Assembly: GCA_022225965.2 (NCBI GenBank)
Contig: JAKJXP020000003.1
Coordinates: 434,001-498,000, forward strand
Direction: 5' to 3'
Source of the DNA: Diatrype stigma
Taxonomy: Eukaryota > Ascomycota > Sordariomycetes > Xylariales > Diatrypaceae
DNA: 64,000 nt
Notes under the pieces: model-generated
Seen by the model: only the letters and a program-made list of their open reading frames with translations
Database searches by the model: none
What the model was told of the DNA's origin: nothing
Program-made: the position numbers and the translations under genes
In this document: positions 36,212 to 46,587 of the stretch, piece by piece
Layout: the number at the start of each line of letters is the position of its first letter
How positions within the stretch are numbered: position 1 is the first letter of the stretch

Positions 36212-37843
36212 ATGGCCGGAAACGAAAAACAACGATAGCAAATTCTTAAAACCATTTCAGAAATAACGTTTAAATACGAACGAAAGCTTTAAGTTAACGT
36301 GGACTTAAATAAAAGTTTACGTATAAACATAACCCAACGGAAAGAAATTAAAAAAGCAATCTTCGGTAGCAATTTAGAATTTAAGGATTTCATAAATAAA
36401 AAAAACAAACGCTGGCATATAAATGCCATTATTAATAAGAAAAATTCGGAAATAACGAAAACAGCCAATACCGCTAAGAAATGGTAATTCGAGGTTTTTA
36501 AGAATTTCCCTTTTCGAATCGGCAATCCAATTAAAGTCGTCGATTAATATGCAAAGATTCGGCCTAATATGGAGGTTTCCGAATCCATTCCGTACGATAT
36601 TTTAATTAAGATTTTAGAAAATATCCAGAACTTTTGCGTAAATTTTAATTACGACCCTTTTAAATTAATACAAATCATCCAATTACTTTAATTAAAACTT
36701 TTAAAAGCAATTAAAATTTACGGAAATAACCAGGCGAAATTCGGCTTTTATTCGAAACAAATTAAATATTAAATCCAACTTTACGGTTTAATTTAATACG
36801 CTATAAAGTCCAAAATCGTACCTAAATTTTAGAAAAATTATTTTATTATTATGGGCAAAAAGCAAAACGTAATTGCTAAAATAACGCGAGCAAAAAATCT
36901 AATAAAGGCTTAAAAAGCTAAGGCTAATAAGAATAACTCGACTGCCGACTTAAAGACTTAAATTAAAGAGCCATTATTTAAGCCACAGCCTATCGATCCC
37001 GAAATTATTGCTTTTTCGGAATCCAAAAGTCTAATTATTACTCCCGAACCAAAGCCGGAAAGTCCGATTATTATTCCCGACCCAAAGCCAGAAAGTCCGG
37101 TTATTACTTACGGACCAAAGCCAGAAAAAGCTGTTATTCCCGAATTAAAGCCTGAGATTCCCGTTATTCCTTAGCCAAAGCCCGAATTACGTCCGGAAGA
37201 AACCGAGGCAAATGCTTTTATTCTTAAATTAAAGCCGAAAATTCCAAATTCCGAAATGATTACGTTTCCGTAAAAGCAATTCGAAATTAACAAATTTGGC
37301 CCCTTTATAAGCGAAACGGATTTAATAAAGTATTTATTTAAACGATAATGCATAATCGTAAATAATAATTCCGTATCCTTTATATGGAATCCTTCAAAAA
37401 AAAAACTGAAATTCCGTAAATATATTAACTTAACCGAAAAAATTACCGACGATAAAGAAATTACCGAAAAGCCCAATATCGAATTTAACCGTATTAATTC
37501 CGAAATAACGTTATTAAAAAAATTAATTCTTAATATTAAAACGCTTACGAACGGATAAAAAGCAATATACGAACTTTTAAATATTACCATGAATATATTA
37601 AGAACTTAAAGAAACTTAATCGATACAGCCCAAAATAAAATCGAAACTTTATTATTGCTAATAAAAATAATTGCAAAAAACGAAATTCGATTAAAAAGTC
37701 GAATTAAGGAATTCGAAAACACTTTAATCGAAGCAATTAACCGAATCGCTATCGCTATTTCGAAAAAACAAATTAGGAAAAAACCATCGATTAATAAGAA
37801 ACATACCAATAAAGCGATCCTAACATATTTATTAAAAAATTAA
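36212..37843 (+). pseudogene. Third reading frame of the gypsy element, unknown product (about 543 codons)
   Basis: A single plus-strand frame from ATG at 36212 to TAA at 37841 spans 544 codons, interrupted only by about 15 TAA/TAG at likely Gln codons. It lies between pol and the 3' LTR. It begins MAGNEKQR. The middle has a proline/glutamate-rich repeat of three to four units (PEPKPESPII, then PDPKPESPVI, 37045-37190). The C-terminal third is rich in Leu, Ile, Lys and Glu and looks coiled-coil (LLKKLILNIKTL, then KSRIKEFENTLIEAINRIA). There is no hydrophobic segment long enough to argue for an envelope protein. I do not recognise a family. Antisense frames at 37171-37590 and 37606-37809 are shadows. 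Confidence 0.65.
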
Positions 37844-37981
37844 AAATCGGGCGATAAATAAGGTAACGAAAATAAAGCATAGCAATAAAAAAAAAAGGGA
37901 TTTTATTTGTTTTCTTTAGGAATTAAGTTTTCATTTGTTTTTTTTTTCGGGAATTTTAAGCCGCGGATCGCTGGCCTTTTT

Positions 37982-37990
37982 AGGGGGGGG
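37982..37990 (+). other. Polypurine tract of the gypsy element
   Basis: AGGGGGGGG four bases before the 3' LTR on the plus strand, in the position of the plus-strand primer. Confidence 0.8.
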
Positions 37991-37994
37991 CAGA

Positions 37995-38152
37995 TAATAC
38001 GGGCCCTAAAGGGCTTTAAATCTTAGTTAGCCCTTAATTAATAGGGTTTATATACCTTATAAATGTATACTAAAGACTTTGTTTTCTTTAGTCTTTTACT
38101 TAGGATCATTATCATTTTATTTACTTCATTTAACCGCATTTGCCTTATATTA
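37995..38152 (+). repeat. 3' LTR of the gypsy element, intact
   Basis: 158 bases from TAATACGGGCCC to CTTATATTA, followed by the AAAGC duplication. It is the reference from which the split 5' LTR and the Helitron insertion point can be read. Confidence 0.92.
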
Positions 38153-38157
38153 AAAGC

Positions 38158-38700
38158 TATTTAATAAAACTTAATATATTAATTATTATACTTTTAATTT
38201 AAAAATTAAAAGAATAAAATTAAGCTTATATTATTAAGTTTTAAACTTCTTAGCTTTATTATTATAATAAGACCTAAGTTATTATTATTAAGTTATTATA
38301 TTTTTAAAAAAAATATAAACTTTTAAGTTATATTTTTTTTAAAAATATAAACTTTTAAAATATATTAAGAAATTCTAATAATATATATATATATTAAAGT
38401 ATAACTATTATGTATTTATTAATATTAATTAATTATTATAACTTAATACTTCTTAATAACTTATATAACGCATTTTGCGATTTTTTTAAAAAAATAAGAA
38501 TTAATTTTTAATATTTCTTATTAACATTATTTAAGAATTATATTATATAGTTAATTATATATTATTTAAGGTATTAGTTTTTTAAATTTAACAATATATT
38601 AAATTCGAAATATATTATTAAACCTAAGAGATTAATATTATATCTTTAATTATATAATAAAATTTAAACTAAGTAGTCGATTATTATTATGTTTTCCTAA
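38158..38700. other. AT-rich remnant at the right border of the island
   Basis: Very AT-rich sequence without CpG-rich texture or recognisable coding, made of A/T tracts (for example ATATATATATAT near 38378). It is probably the old, RIP-decayed target into which the gypsy element inserted; 11714-11867 is its other half. The composition changes to normal within a few dozen bases near 38.7 kb. Confidence 0.6.
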
Positions 38701-39002
38701 TGAAACTGCTTCTTAGCCATCATTTTTAAAACGAATCATAAGTGAACAACATACTTAAAGAAAACACAACTAAACCCCCGACTACCAGCCCCCCAGAAGC
38801 CCTGCTAAGAAAATGAGGCAGTCAAATTGTTATGGACGTCCCGGACTCCCTGCTTCTAGCTAGGAGTGCCGGCGGCGTCGATAACGTCGACTGTATATAG
38901 GGGCACAGCACCGCTATGCAGTGCTCAGTACTACTTATCACCAGTATGGGGGTAAAGTTATGAAGTAGTAAAAGCATGAATTGCTATGGAGTACTAGGGA
39001 CT

Positions 39003-39027
39003 CCAAGGACTTCTATATAGTCCTTGG
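39003..39027. repeat. Perfect 9-bp stem hairpin
   Basis: CCAAGGACT, loop TCTATAT, AGTCCTTGG. It lies in a cluster of CTAGGGACT-type words. Confidence 0.75.
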
Positions 39028-39160
39028 CAGTACTAGGTAGGGGTACGTAGTACTGAGTAATCCTAGGGACTACTGTACTACGTAACACAAATGTGTCCAC
39101 GGCTTCTAGGGAAAACGAGATCACCACGGGTTCGTTCCTTGAATCGTCTGTAACTGGTCT

Positions 39161-39259
39161 GGTCTAAAGCTAGGGTGAACGTTACTGTTATGTGCTCCAG
39201 CTGTTCTATCACTCCGGACATAAAGCACATGACAGCAACGTTCACGCCAGCTTTAGACC
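39161..39259. repeat. 36-bp imperfect inverted repeat
   Basis: 39161-39196 (GGTCTAAAGCTAGGGTGAAC...) is the reverse complement of 39224-39259 with about five mismatches, over a 27-base spacer. Transcribed, it would fold into a long hairpin. It may be a small foldback or MITE-like relic, or a small-RNA precursor. No target duplication was identified. Confidence 0.65.
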
Positions 39260-40333
39260 TATGCATCTCCACCAAGGTGTGTATGTTACGTATAACTATG
39301 AATGCAATATAATAAAAGAATAATGGCTACCATTAAAAACAGAGACTTTTATGCGCCTCTGCTAAAAGAAATGATCCCAATTACAAAGCAACTAATATTC
39401 AATGATCAGAGCTAGTGGGTTGAGCCTACACTCACCGTGCGAGAATGTCATTGCTAGTAATGAATGTAGCGACTATGATATATTCTAAGTTTGACATGAC
39501 GGTATTATGGTACGGGCCATGATATTCAGTTGTTAAAACTCGAAATCTTTCGTGGACCCATGCCACTGGCACATTGAACAAAATATAATATAGTATGTAG
39601 CATTTTGGATTGGCATCCTTAGGTATATAAGAAGCCATGCCCTTTATTGATCATTAAAGTTGTCAAAGGGTATCAACTTCATGCTCGCTAACAAATAATT
39701 AACACAAAACGGCGAAGGTACAGATGCAACCACATAGTCTCAAGCTCCAGAAGGCTGGAGTTTCAACTGGGTATCATGAAGATCACAAATATATCGAGGG
39801 CTCGTAAGAACACCAATTCCACCTGCGTGGTTATCGAACCAAAGGTACACCCAAGCGGTGGACAGGACGCATGACGCGAGACCGATTTCCATGCTTCTAG
39901 TCTCCGATTCTCCGATGTGCCATGGTTGGCGGAAGAAGGCAAGATAAAGCTATGTATGATTAGAAGTTGAGGATACTGGCGTTAAGGGGATGACTCTTTG
40001 CCCTCAGACAAGAGCCGCTTTGCCGCACGGGAGGCCCTTATATCAGACGTGCGCTCTTGCATTTTGAGCGATTTGGCTACCAGTCGTGATTTCATGACGC
40101 TTCGTTATTTGGGCCGTGATAAACTTTTGGGGATGCAAAACCCATTACTACCCAGATTTCCCATCAGGACAATGTCGGCCGGGGTTCTCCTTTTTGGTAG
40201 ATATTTCGCCGTCGAAGCATCAGTGTCAGAATTCGTATTCGAGTGTCGACTCTCGAGAAACGCCGTATAGCGTGTTGATGATCAGGATGTAGAGCCTGGT
40301 AAATCGAACTGACGTAGGAGATGTACCCGAGTC

Positions 40334-41284
40334 TTATATTGGGTTCTCCATTCCTGTAGGTGGCATGGCCGTCGCTACACTATTCGGCTGAGAGGCTGCT
40401 AATGTGACCGCTGGACTCTGCCCTCTGCTGCCGAGCCCTCGCTTCATCATCCTTCCCAACACGGTGACAAGTTCGCACGCATCGGTAAACATGTCGTCGT
40501 CCATCCCTTCCGTCGCTTCGTACACTTCAGCGATCGTATCTTTGGCTAGCTTCCGGCTCCCTTCGTGGTCGTGGACACATTCAAACAGAAATGCTGCGTA
40601 TTCCATCTTCACCGACAGGCGAAGAGAGTGGGAGCCCCACAAGAGGCTGTCGGCTAGGGCGACTGCATCTCTGAAGTACTGATGTGCTGTAGGCAGATAA
40701 TCTACCGATGGGACGAGAAACGAGGCTGCCGCCTCGGGGGGTTGTGGACCGAAACCTGGCGGAGGACCCACCGGACCGCCTTCCAGCGGGTGCGTTGGCT
40801 GTAAAGATGACCGGGGTGTATTAGGTGGACTCGTACCCCTATCGATGCCCTTTCCTTTGTCGACACGCGCATGCGTAGGCGTGGCTGTCCTTGCTGCTGC
40901 TGCGTTTACCTCTGCAGCGGACAATCCCATGGTGGATACTGGAGGGTTGTTATGGAATAGGACGAAGATATGATAGAACGATGCTCGTAGCTTGTATGTG
41001 AGGACTTTTAACTCAACATATTCGCCAACTAAAGGAAGTATATACTGCTCCACGATAACGAGCCCTTCCCGGGAAAGCCATATGATATGGAGGTATAGGT
41101 CTAGTGATTGGGTTGCTCTAGTTGTGTCCAGTCGGCGTTGCTTCCGTGCCTTGACTAGTTGGCTGGCCAGGCTGATCGAAATCCCCAAGACTTTGAACAG
41201 CCACGACGAAAGGAAAGCATTACTAGGTTCGACAGATTTTGCGAGCCTGCCGAGGAATTTCTGGTCAACCTCATGAGAAGCCAT
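40334..41284 (-). CDS. Divergent 14-3-3-like protein
   Basis: A single-exon frame of 316 residues, starting MASHEVDQKFLGRLAKSVE. Residues about 1-115 are helical and include LRASFYHIFVLFHNNPP, resembling the first helices of 14-3-3 proteins. Residues about 116-205 are a Pro/Gly/Thr/Ala-rich linker. Residues about 206-290 resemble the 14-3-3 C-terminal half: YFRDAVALADSLL, HSLRLSVKMEYAAFLFE, SRKLAKDTIAEVYEA. Classical 14-3-3 proteins are about 250-260 residues and lack such a linker, so this belongs to a divergent fungal branch. 14-3-3 proteins bind phosphoserine/threonine peptides; whether this one keeps that ability I cannot say. The start is the first ATG of the frame and opens the conserved-looking region. 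No operon logic applies. Confidence 0.75.
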   Translation of the reverse strand: MASHEVDQKFLGRLAKSVEPSNAFLSSWLFKVLGISISLASQLVKARKQRRLDTTRATQSLDLYLHIIWLSREGLVIVEQYILPLVGEYVELKVLTYKLRASFYHIFVLFHNNPPVSTMGLSAAEVNAAAARTATPTHARVDKGKGIDRGTSPPNTPRSSLQPTHPLEGGPVGPPPGFGPQPPEAAASFLVPSVDYLPTAHQYFRDAVALADSLLWGSHSLRLSVKMEYAAFLFECVHDHEGSRKLAKDTIAEVYEATEGMDDDMFTDACELVTVLGRMMKRGLGSRGQSPAVTLAASQPNSVATAMPPTGMENPI

Positions 41285-44200
41285 CTAGATCTGTCGATCC
41301 GTGGCTGGGACGAGATCCTATGGACGAGTTAGAGGGATGCGATGCAGTACGGCCATAGGTCCTGCTTGAAAGTTCAAAGCAAGTACATGAGTTTAGAAGC
41401 ACTGAGCGTCTTCCGAGATTCTGTTCAATCATGGTATTGCCTTATTGCGAGACTGCATACACCATGATATACGAAGATACGAAGTGAACAGCAGGGTTTT
41501 ACGAGCTGCATAGGCTGGGAAGGTGCCAACATACCTAGTAGGTTTGGTGTCGCGTGTAGGACTTTGTGTACAATGGTGCTCGCTAGCTGGTAGCCTCTCG
41601 TAACGGGCAGCCGCACGTCGAGAGTCAGTCTACTACAGTAGGTTCAAGGACTGACAGTATCTTTCAACAAAGCCTGATAATGCCAGCTTGGACGAAGCTG
41701 ACAAGAAGATGGTTTCTTGATGCAACTCCAAGTTACGCTGCTTCCCTCGGATTGTAAGCGAATAAATGAGTGAATGTCACCTCCACTAGACATCAACATC
41801 AGGCAATATCGTAGCTGCACGAATCGAGTACATGGAATTGGTGGATCTGTTCTGGTCTGAGCTTGTCTACACCGGTAGCTTCAGATGCTGGCTTGAGTAC
41901 GTTTTAAGGTCCTGACCAACGAGAATGAAGCTCCAAGGTAATCTTAGACGGTTGAAATTACAACGAGCTGCCGTCACACAGTCAGTTGGGTCTCAATTTC
42001 CAGGAATGCCACCTACACTGGTGAGCGGTCTACCATTGGAAGATCACTGACCAATATAATACAGCGAATGTGATACAGCTTGGCAGAGCCAATGGGGAGG
42101 CTGGTCTAGGCGTTAGAGTCTGGTAGATAAGATGGCGATGCGCAGGGAGAACGAGTGGGCTGAAGGAGGCTGAAATAAGGCGGCGGAATGTGATAGTATT
42201 AGATTCTCCGGATCGTAGAGCATCTCGACTTCAAGCGCGTATCTTTCTCCTGCCGATTGCACCTCAACTGCTGGATTGGGTATATATGAAAGACGACCCT
42301 CTAAACAGAGGATAACCTGGACACTCCCAGAAAACCAGCGAACCGGAGGGACCAATAGCGGTGTGAGGTCACAACAAGCTCAAGAGCCTTCCTGGTTTGG
42401 CCTCAGGCTATGTGGAGCAGAGGCTCCCGTGACGGACCTAAAAGCGTGACGGACCTAAAAGCTCGAGAGACGGCCGACTGGAGGCCTGTGACCGGGGCCC
42501 ACGATACCAAGAGAGTGGATACGTCACGAACAGCTTTCCTTGGTCTCCTCTCAGCTAACCAGCTAACCAGAGAACCGATGACAACGATCGAATGAGGCTG
42601 TGAGAGTCAGAGCCATTGGGAGAGGTAGAGAGAGAAGTCCGGGGTAAGCATGTAGGGGGATCAGTGGCTGGTTCTTATTTCTGCATGAGTAGGGGGCTCT
42701 TAGCAGTAAAGATCCATGGGTTCGAATGAGTGATGCAGGCCAGGTCTGTTGCATGAACGATAGTGGATAGTGGGCCGTTGGGGACCGGGTGCAGGACGGT
42801 GTTGCTGTTACAATTGTGAGCCGCGCAGGTTATAATTGGGAGAGATCAAATAGCAGTCTCTGAAGTAAACACGGAAAGATCTTGTAAACATTCGCTAGAT
42901 AGCTTTGATATCTGTCGCGAAGCGCAAAAAGCTCAGAGCGCCTATACGGCAGACTAAAATAGAAGCTGATGATAGACTGTCAATAGTAGATAGTAGGCAA
43001 GTGGTCCAGTATCTGGTAGTTGGTATCTGGTAGTTGGTAGTTGGTAGTATATGGGATCGGAAACCTGTCTGCGGGAGGGCAGCAAGCGAATGGAAGGCCG
43101 TCACGAGCCCGAGGCTTAGATGCAGGATGAGTTGTACAATTCTCGGTGGGAGGTTTACTGCTGCTACTAAACAGAGAAAGAGGACCTCGGGATACGTCAA
43201 TGTCGCGATTTTTTCTGTGTAAGCCGGACCTCAACGCGTCTACATCCATGTATGTAGGTAGTCGTGGTGATTCGGTACAACAGTGAACAGCAACCCGTGG
43301 GTATGTGCAGAGGTAGATATTGTACATTAGATGCCAGTGTACATTAGATAGGTATGTATATACATACCACGTACTGTACGTAGTAATACCTCATCTCATA
43401 TACATACAAACATGCACAGAAAACGGACAGGAAATCCCCCCAAAGACCCCCAAAGACGGGATGCTCTGATTCTGATACCGAAGGCAACAAGGATGAAGGT
43501 TCCATCTCTGGGCCGTAACTGATGGTCGTACATAGTAGTGGTAGTTACTTCGTACAGGGTTTACATAGCAAGGGACCAACCAGGGCGACAGGGCGACCAC
43601 CCTATCAGCCCCCCGTATCTTCAATTGCAGGCACCTTATCTACTCTTTAGGTACCTGGGCTTAGTGTGCTCCAGCGGGCAGTTTACCAAAAATATCCAAG
43701 AATATCTTACTTTGTATTAGTCCCGACATTTTAACAATCCACCCTCCAGTCATCCTTGTCACCTCGAGAATCTCCATCTCCATCTCCATCTCCATCTCCA
43801 GCTCCATGTTTCCCTACTATTAATAAGATGGACTTGCGTCTGCTAATGCATGCAATACCCAACTTCTTCAAACTCCCTCTCCCGCTTCCTATGGCGCTAC
43901 CTATAGAGACCACCTATGGGATCGTCTCTGATCGTTTCTGTTATCTCGCGACCGGAGAGTGTAGGCCATCTGGAGAGTTGACGTTGCTTTTCTGTCCTTC
44001 TGTCCTAGTGTCACGCCAGCCTGTCTAAGACACTTAACACTTAATATGCACTTCGGAACGCTTCAAACACAATCCCTCCCTATGCCACGTTCATGTGTTA
44101 CCCTGAGGATGTGTAAATCTACTCGAATCCACGCCCTGAAACACGCGCGCTCAAATACCCAGATACCGGCCGCTAACACATGCTTTTGCTTTTGAGGATG

Positions 44201-46200
44201 CCTTGGCCCTTGGGCGAGAGCGCGCGGGCGTGGGCGCGGACGTGGGCGTGAGCGTGGGATCCTGCTTGACACGCATGGCCTACCTTCTGGCCGGTACCAC
44301 CACAAGACCACAAGGGACGACACTTCTTCATTTCTTGCATGGTGTATTCCCCGATGCGGCAGCCCACATCTCTCCAGAGTCTGCCAATTAGACTAGGGTC
44401 GAGGTTGGTGTAAATCTCGAATTCATCCAACATCGAACCAGCGCCGCGGCCACACCCGCAGAGTATCCCAAATTGCTGGCGTCTTATCATCGACGTCAAG
44501 CTGGAATCTAGATTTCCTAATTTAGAACCGATTTAGACATCTCCCCATTCGTCTAGGCTCCAAGTCTAAGAAATGAGGAGTCTCGGAGTTGGGTTGCAAA
44601 GCTGATGGCCCCCAGCCACTCTAATTTTCGACGGCGGAAGCTAGAGGCCTAGGCAGTCATAAGTAACGCCAACATGACCTAGGGCTCTTCTTCAGTTGGT
44701 GCCAGCGCATATCCCACGCGAGTCCATATGACCTCATGGGCAAAAGGGAAACAGGTCCTGGGCGATGGTGGGCATTTGGGCCTCGGAACCTGCGGCCGTC
44801 TCGCTCTCACTCACTCGGAGCAAATGCTGCCTATCGGAGAGCACAGCAGCAGCTATCAAGGGCTCACGTACCCGGCAGCTGCCCGGGTCGGACTGCGCGC
44901 TCCACTGCAGGCTGGGTGTCAACGCAGCAAACAGCCAGGACTGGCGGTGAAGCGCTCCGCGTGTCTGTCTTCCATGGTACTGTATCTACATCGTAGCTTC
45001 AAGCCGGTGCTAGTGTTGTAGGAGAGCAAGCCGGCTCAGTTCCGTCGCTTTACTCGGGATTCCCCTTCTTTCTTTTCTTTTTGCCGCCTCAACGGTGCAT
45101 AAATCGAGAAAGGCCGTTGTGCTATTGTCGGAGACTTGCTGTCGCTATCCACGCAGCGTTTTTGCCCCGTTTGAGCAGACGCTACCACTCCGAGCATGGG
45201 AAGCCGTCAAACCAGTCGCCTTATTCGTCTGATTGATATGGCTTGCCGTAGGAAAATCCCTGTTGTGTCTCTGCACCACTGTGAGCAGAATCTGCAGCCC
45301 TACCAATGTCGATTGCCATTGGCAATGCTACTTCTGTCCTCTGCCATCCTCATGTGCAAGCCATCAAAAACAAACCTGATCAGACATTTCCTAACGGCGA
45401 TACGGTAAGTCTTGATGAGCTGGCGTGTGCACCCAAAGTATGATATATCATTTGGGCAGTAGAGGATCTCAGGGCGCCTGCCTGCAGCGATGTCTGAACG
45501 CGCAACATCTTCAACCAACTTCTGACGGCTTGGCAACAAGCGACGAGGTTATGTGCCTAGCCAGACTCTCAAAGGCTTACACACACAATTCCTTCGTGAG
45601 GGTTTCAACAGCGTCGTCCCGTGTCATTGGTCACTGGTGAAGACAACATTACGCCTACCTTGATCTAACAAGATAATAGCAGCTGAAGTCACTCGGGCTA
45701 GAGTATGTACTTGTCAGATGCGAGTCTGCCGGCGAAGGTGACGTCGCCCTCCCTTCTTTTTTTGGGCCTGTTTCAAAAAAAGTATGGCTTGCTACGGTTT
45801 GAGCCTGAATCAATATGTGTCGACGTGAGCTTGGTCCTTGATGTTGTGATGCTGCATAGGATCGAGAGCCACGCATTTCTTATTTGACCTTAACAGGTAG
45901 CCAGACAAGGAAAACAACCCGAAGCTTGAACCTCTAGTTTGGAGGAGTGCATCAGACATCTTCTTAAATAATGACCCTGGGACACCCGTGCTTGTAAGAG
46001 CTTTGTGACTACCACGAACACGCGAACATTCTCCCGATCTGTTCTATAATCCGAAAAAAATCTTAGACACACAAGTACGACGCACTCAGTCACTTTGACA
46101 CCACCGCAAAATTGCAAGAGCACCTCAGCATATCGACCACATCCAAAACACCAAAACTAGAAAACCACAGCATAATATCTACCCCAAGCCGCAAGCAACG
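41285..46200. other. Long intergenic region with microsatellites
   Basis: About 4.9 kb of ordinary composition without a gene I can support. Frames of 60-115 codons occur on both strands and overlap one another. Low-complexity pieces: a perfect 17-base tandem duplication (GTGACGGACCTAAAAGC, 42429-42462), TAGTTGGTATCTGG-type repeats (about 43012-43048), a CATCTC array (43771-43805) and GTGGGCG-like repeats near 44217-44255. The left part should hold the promoter and 5' leader of the 14-3-3-like gene, the right part those of the small gene at 46201. Confidence 0.55.
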
Positions 46201-46587
46201 ATGTGCAAATACTATGCGCACGCGTTCAGCTGCAAGCACGTGTCGTTCACGTTTGCGCGGTTCTGTAACCCAGCAAGCCGTAAGATAACTACCTAACTAC
46301 TACGTCCCCCTTTCCCTGCTGATCACCCATCGTCGTTTTCACTATGACTTTCCCCTCCATCAATCCCACCCCTCCATGATTTTGTTCTTGAGAGCCCGTG
46401 TCTCACTCGTATTACCGCCAAATCTATAGTGATTCAGACGCCCTGCAACAAGCGTCAGATCTGGCACACTATCAGCCTCGACGAAGCCTGCGAGGAGTGT
46501 CGCCTATGGTTCCCGGAGCGATATCCTCCTTCCGGCGGCAGAGGGACAGCAGGCGGCGCCTCGGGTGTCAGGAACAAGAGGCGGTAG
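46201..46587 (+). CDS. Small Cys-rich fungal protein, unknown function
   Basis: Two exons, 46201-46279 and 46430-46587, joined by a 150-base intron (GTAAGA...CTATAG), give 78 residues. The joined frame reads MCKYYAHAFSCKH, then FARFCNPASLIQTPC, then ISLDEACEECRLWFPERYPP. Cys at 2, 11, 22, 32, 47 and 50 and His at 7, 13 and 39 could form metal sites. I know this layout only as a short conserved-looking type in filamentous fungi, without an assigned function. No signal peptide is evident. The acceptor was chosen because it alone restores a frame with the paired CxxC-like end (C-E-E-C); the nearer AG acceptors give an unrelated frame. The tail after residue 58 is Gly/Arg-rich. Confidence 0.65.

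Larger units (their letters stand above)
11873..38152 (+). mobile_element. Ty3/gypsy LTR retrotransposon, RIP-mutated, split by two nested insertions
   Basis: The outer ends are the 158-base LTR, complete at 37995-38152. At the left it occurs in two parts, 11873-11928 and 22141-22240, separated by the Helitron. The exact 5-base duplication AAAGC flanks the whole unit (11868-11872 and 38153-38157). The internal region begins at 22241, is broken by copia element II (22377-28498, with its ATTTA duplication) and resumes at 28499. Without the insertions the element is about 9.9 kb. Order on the plus strand is gag-like region, aspartic protease, reverse transcriptase, RNase H, integrase with chromodomain-like end, extra ORF, polypurine tract, LTR. 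Reverse transcriptase before integrase is the Ty3/gypsy order. All frames are broken by RIP-type stops. Confidence 0.93.
38701..40333. other. Intergenic region with several hairpins
   Basis: Normal composition, no supported gene. It is rich in GTAGTACT, CTAGGGACT and related short palindromic words between 38.9 and 39.1 kb, and has two hairpins described separately. The right end is the 3' side of the 14-3-3-like gene. Confidence 0.6.

Noticed and set aside
37171..37809. Minus-strand frames of 139 and 67 codons
   Set aside because: They are shadows of the plus-strand third ORF of the gypsy element; Phe/Leu/Ile-rich because the sense strand is Lys/Asn/Glu-rich.
36212..37843. Envelope gene of an errantivirus-like element
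   Set aside because: Position fits, but there is no signal peptide, fusion-like segment or membrane anchor in the translation.
44063..44499. Overlapping 86- and 108-codon minus frames
   Set aside because: They cover a GC-rich repeat (GTGGGCG-type) and share no conserved-looking segment; no promoter or intron support.
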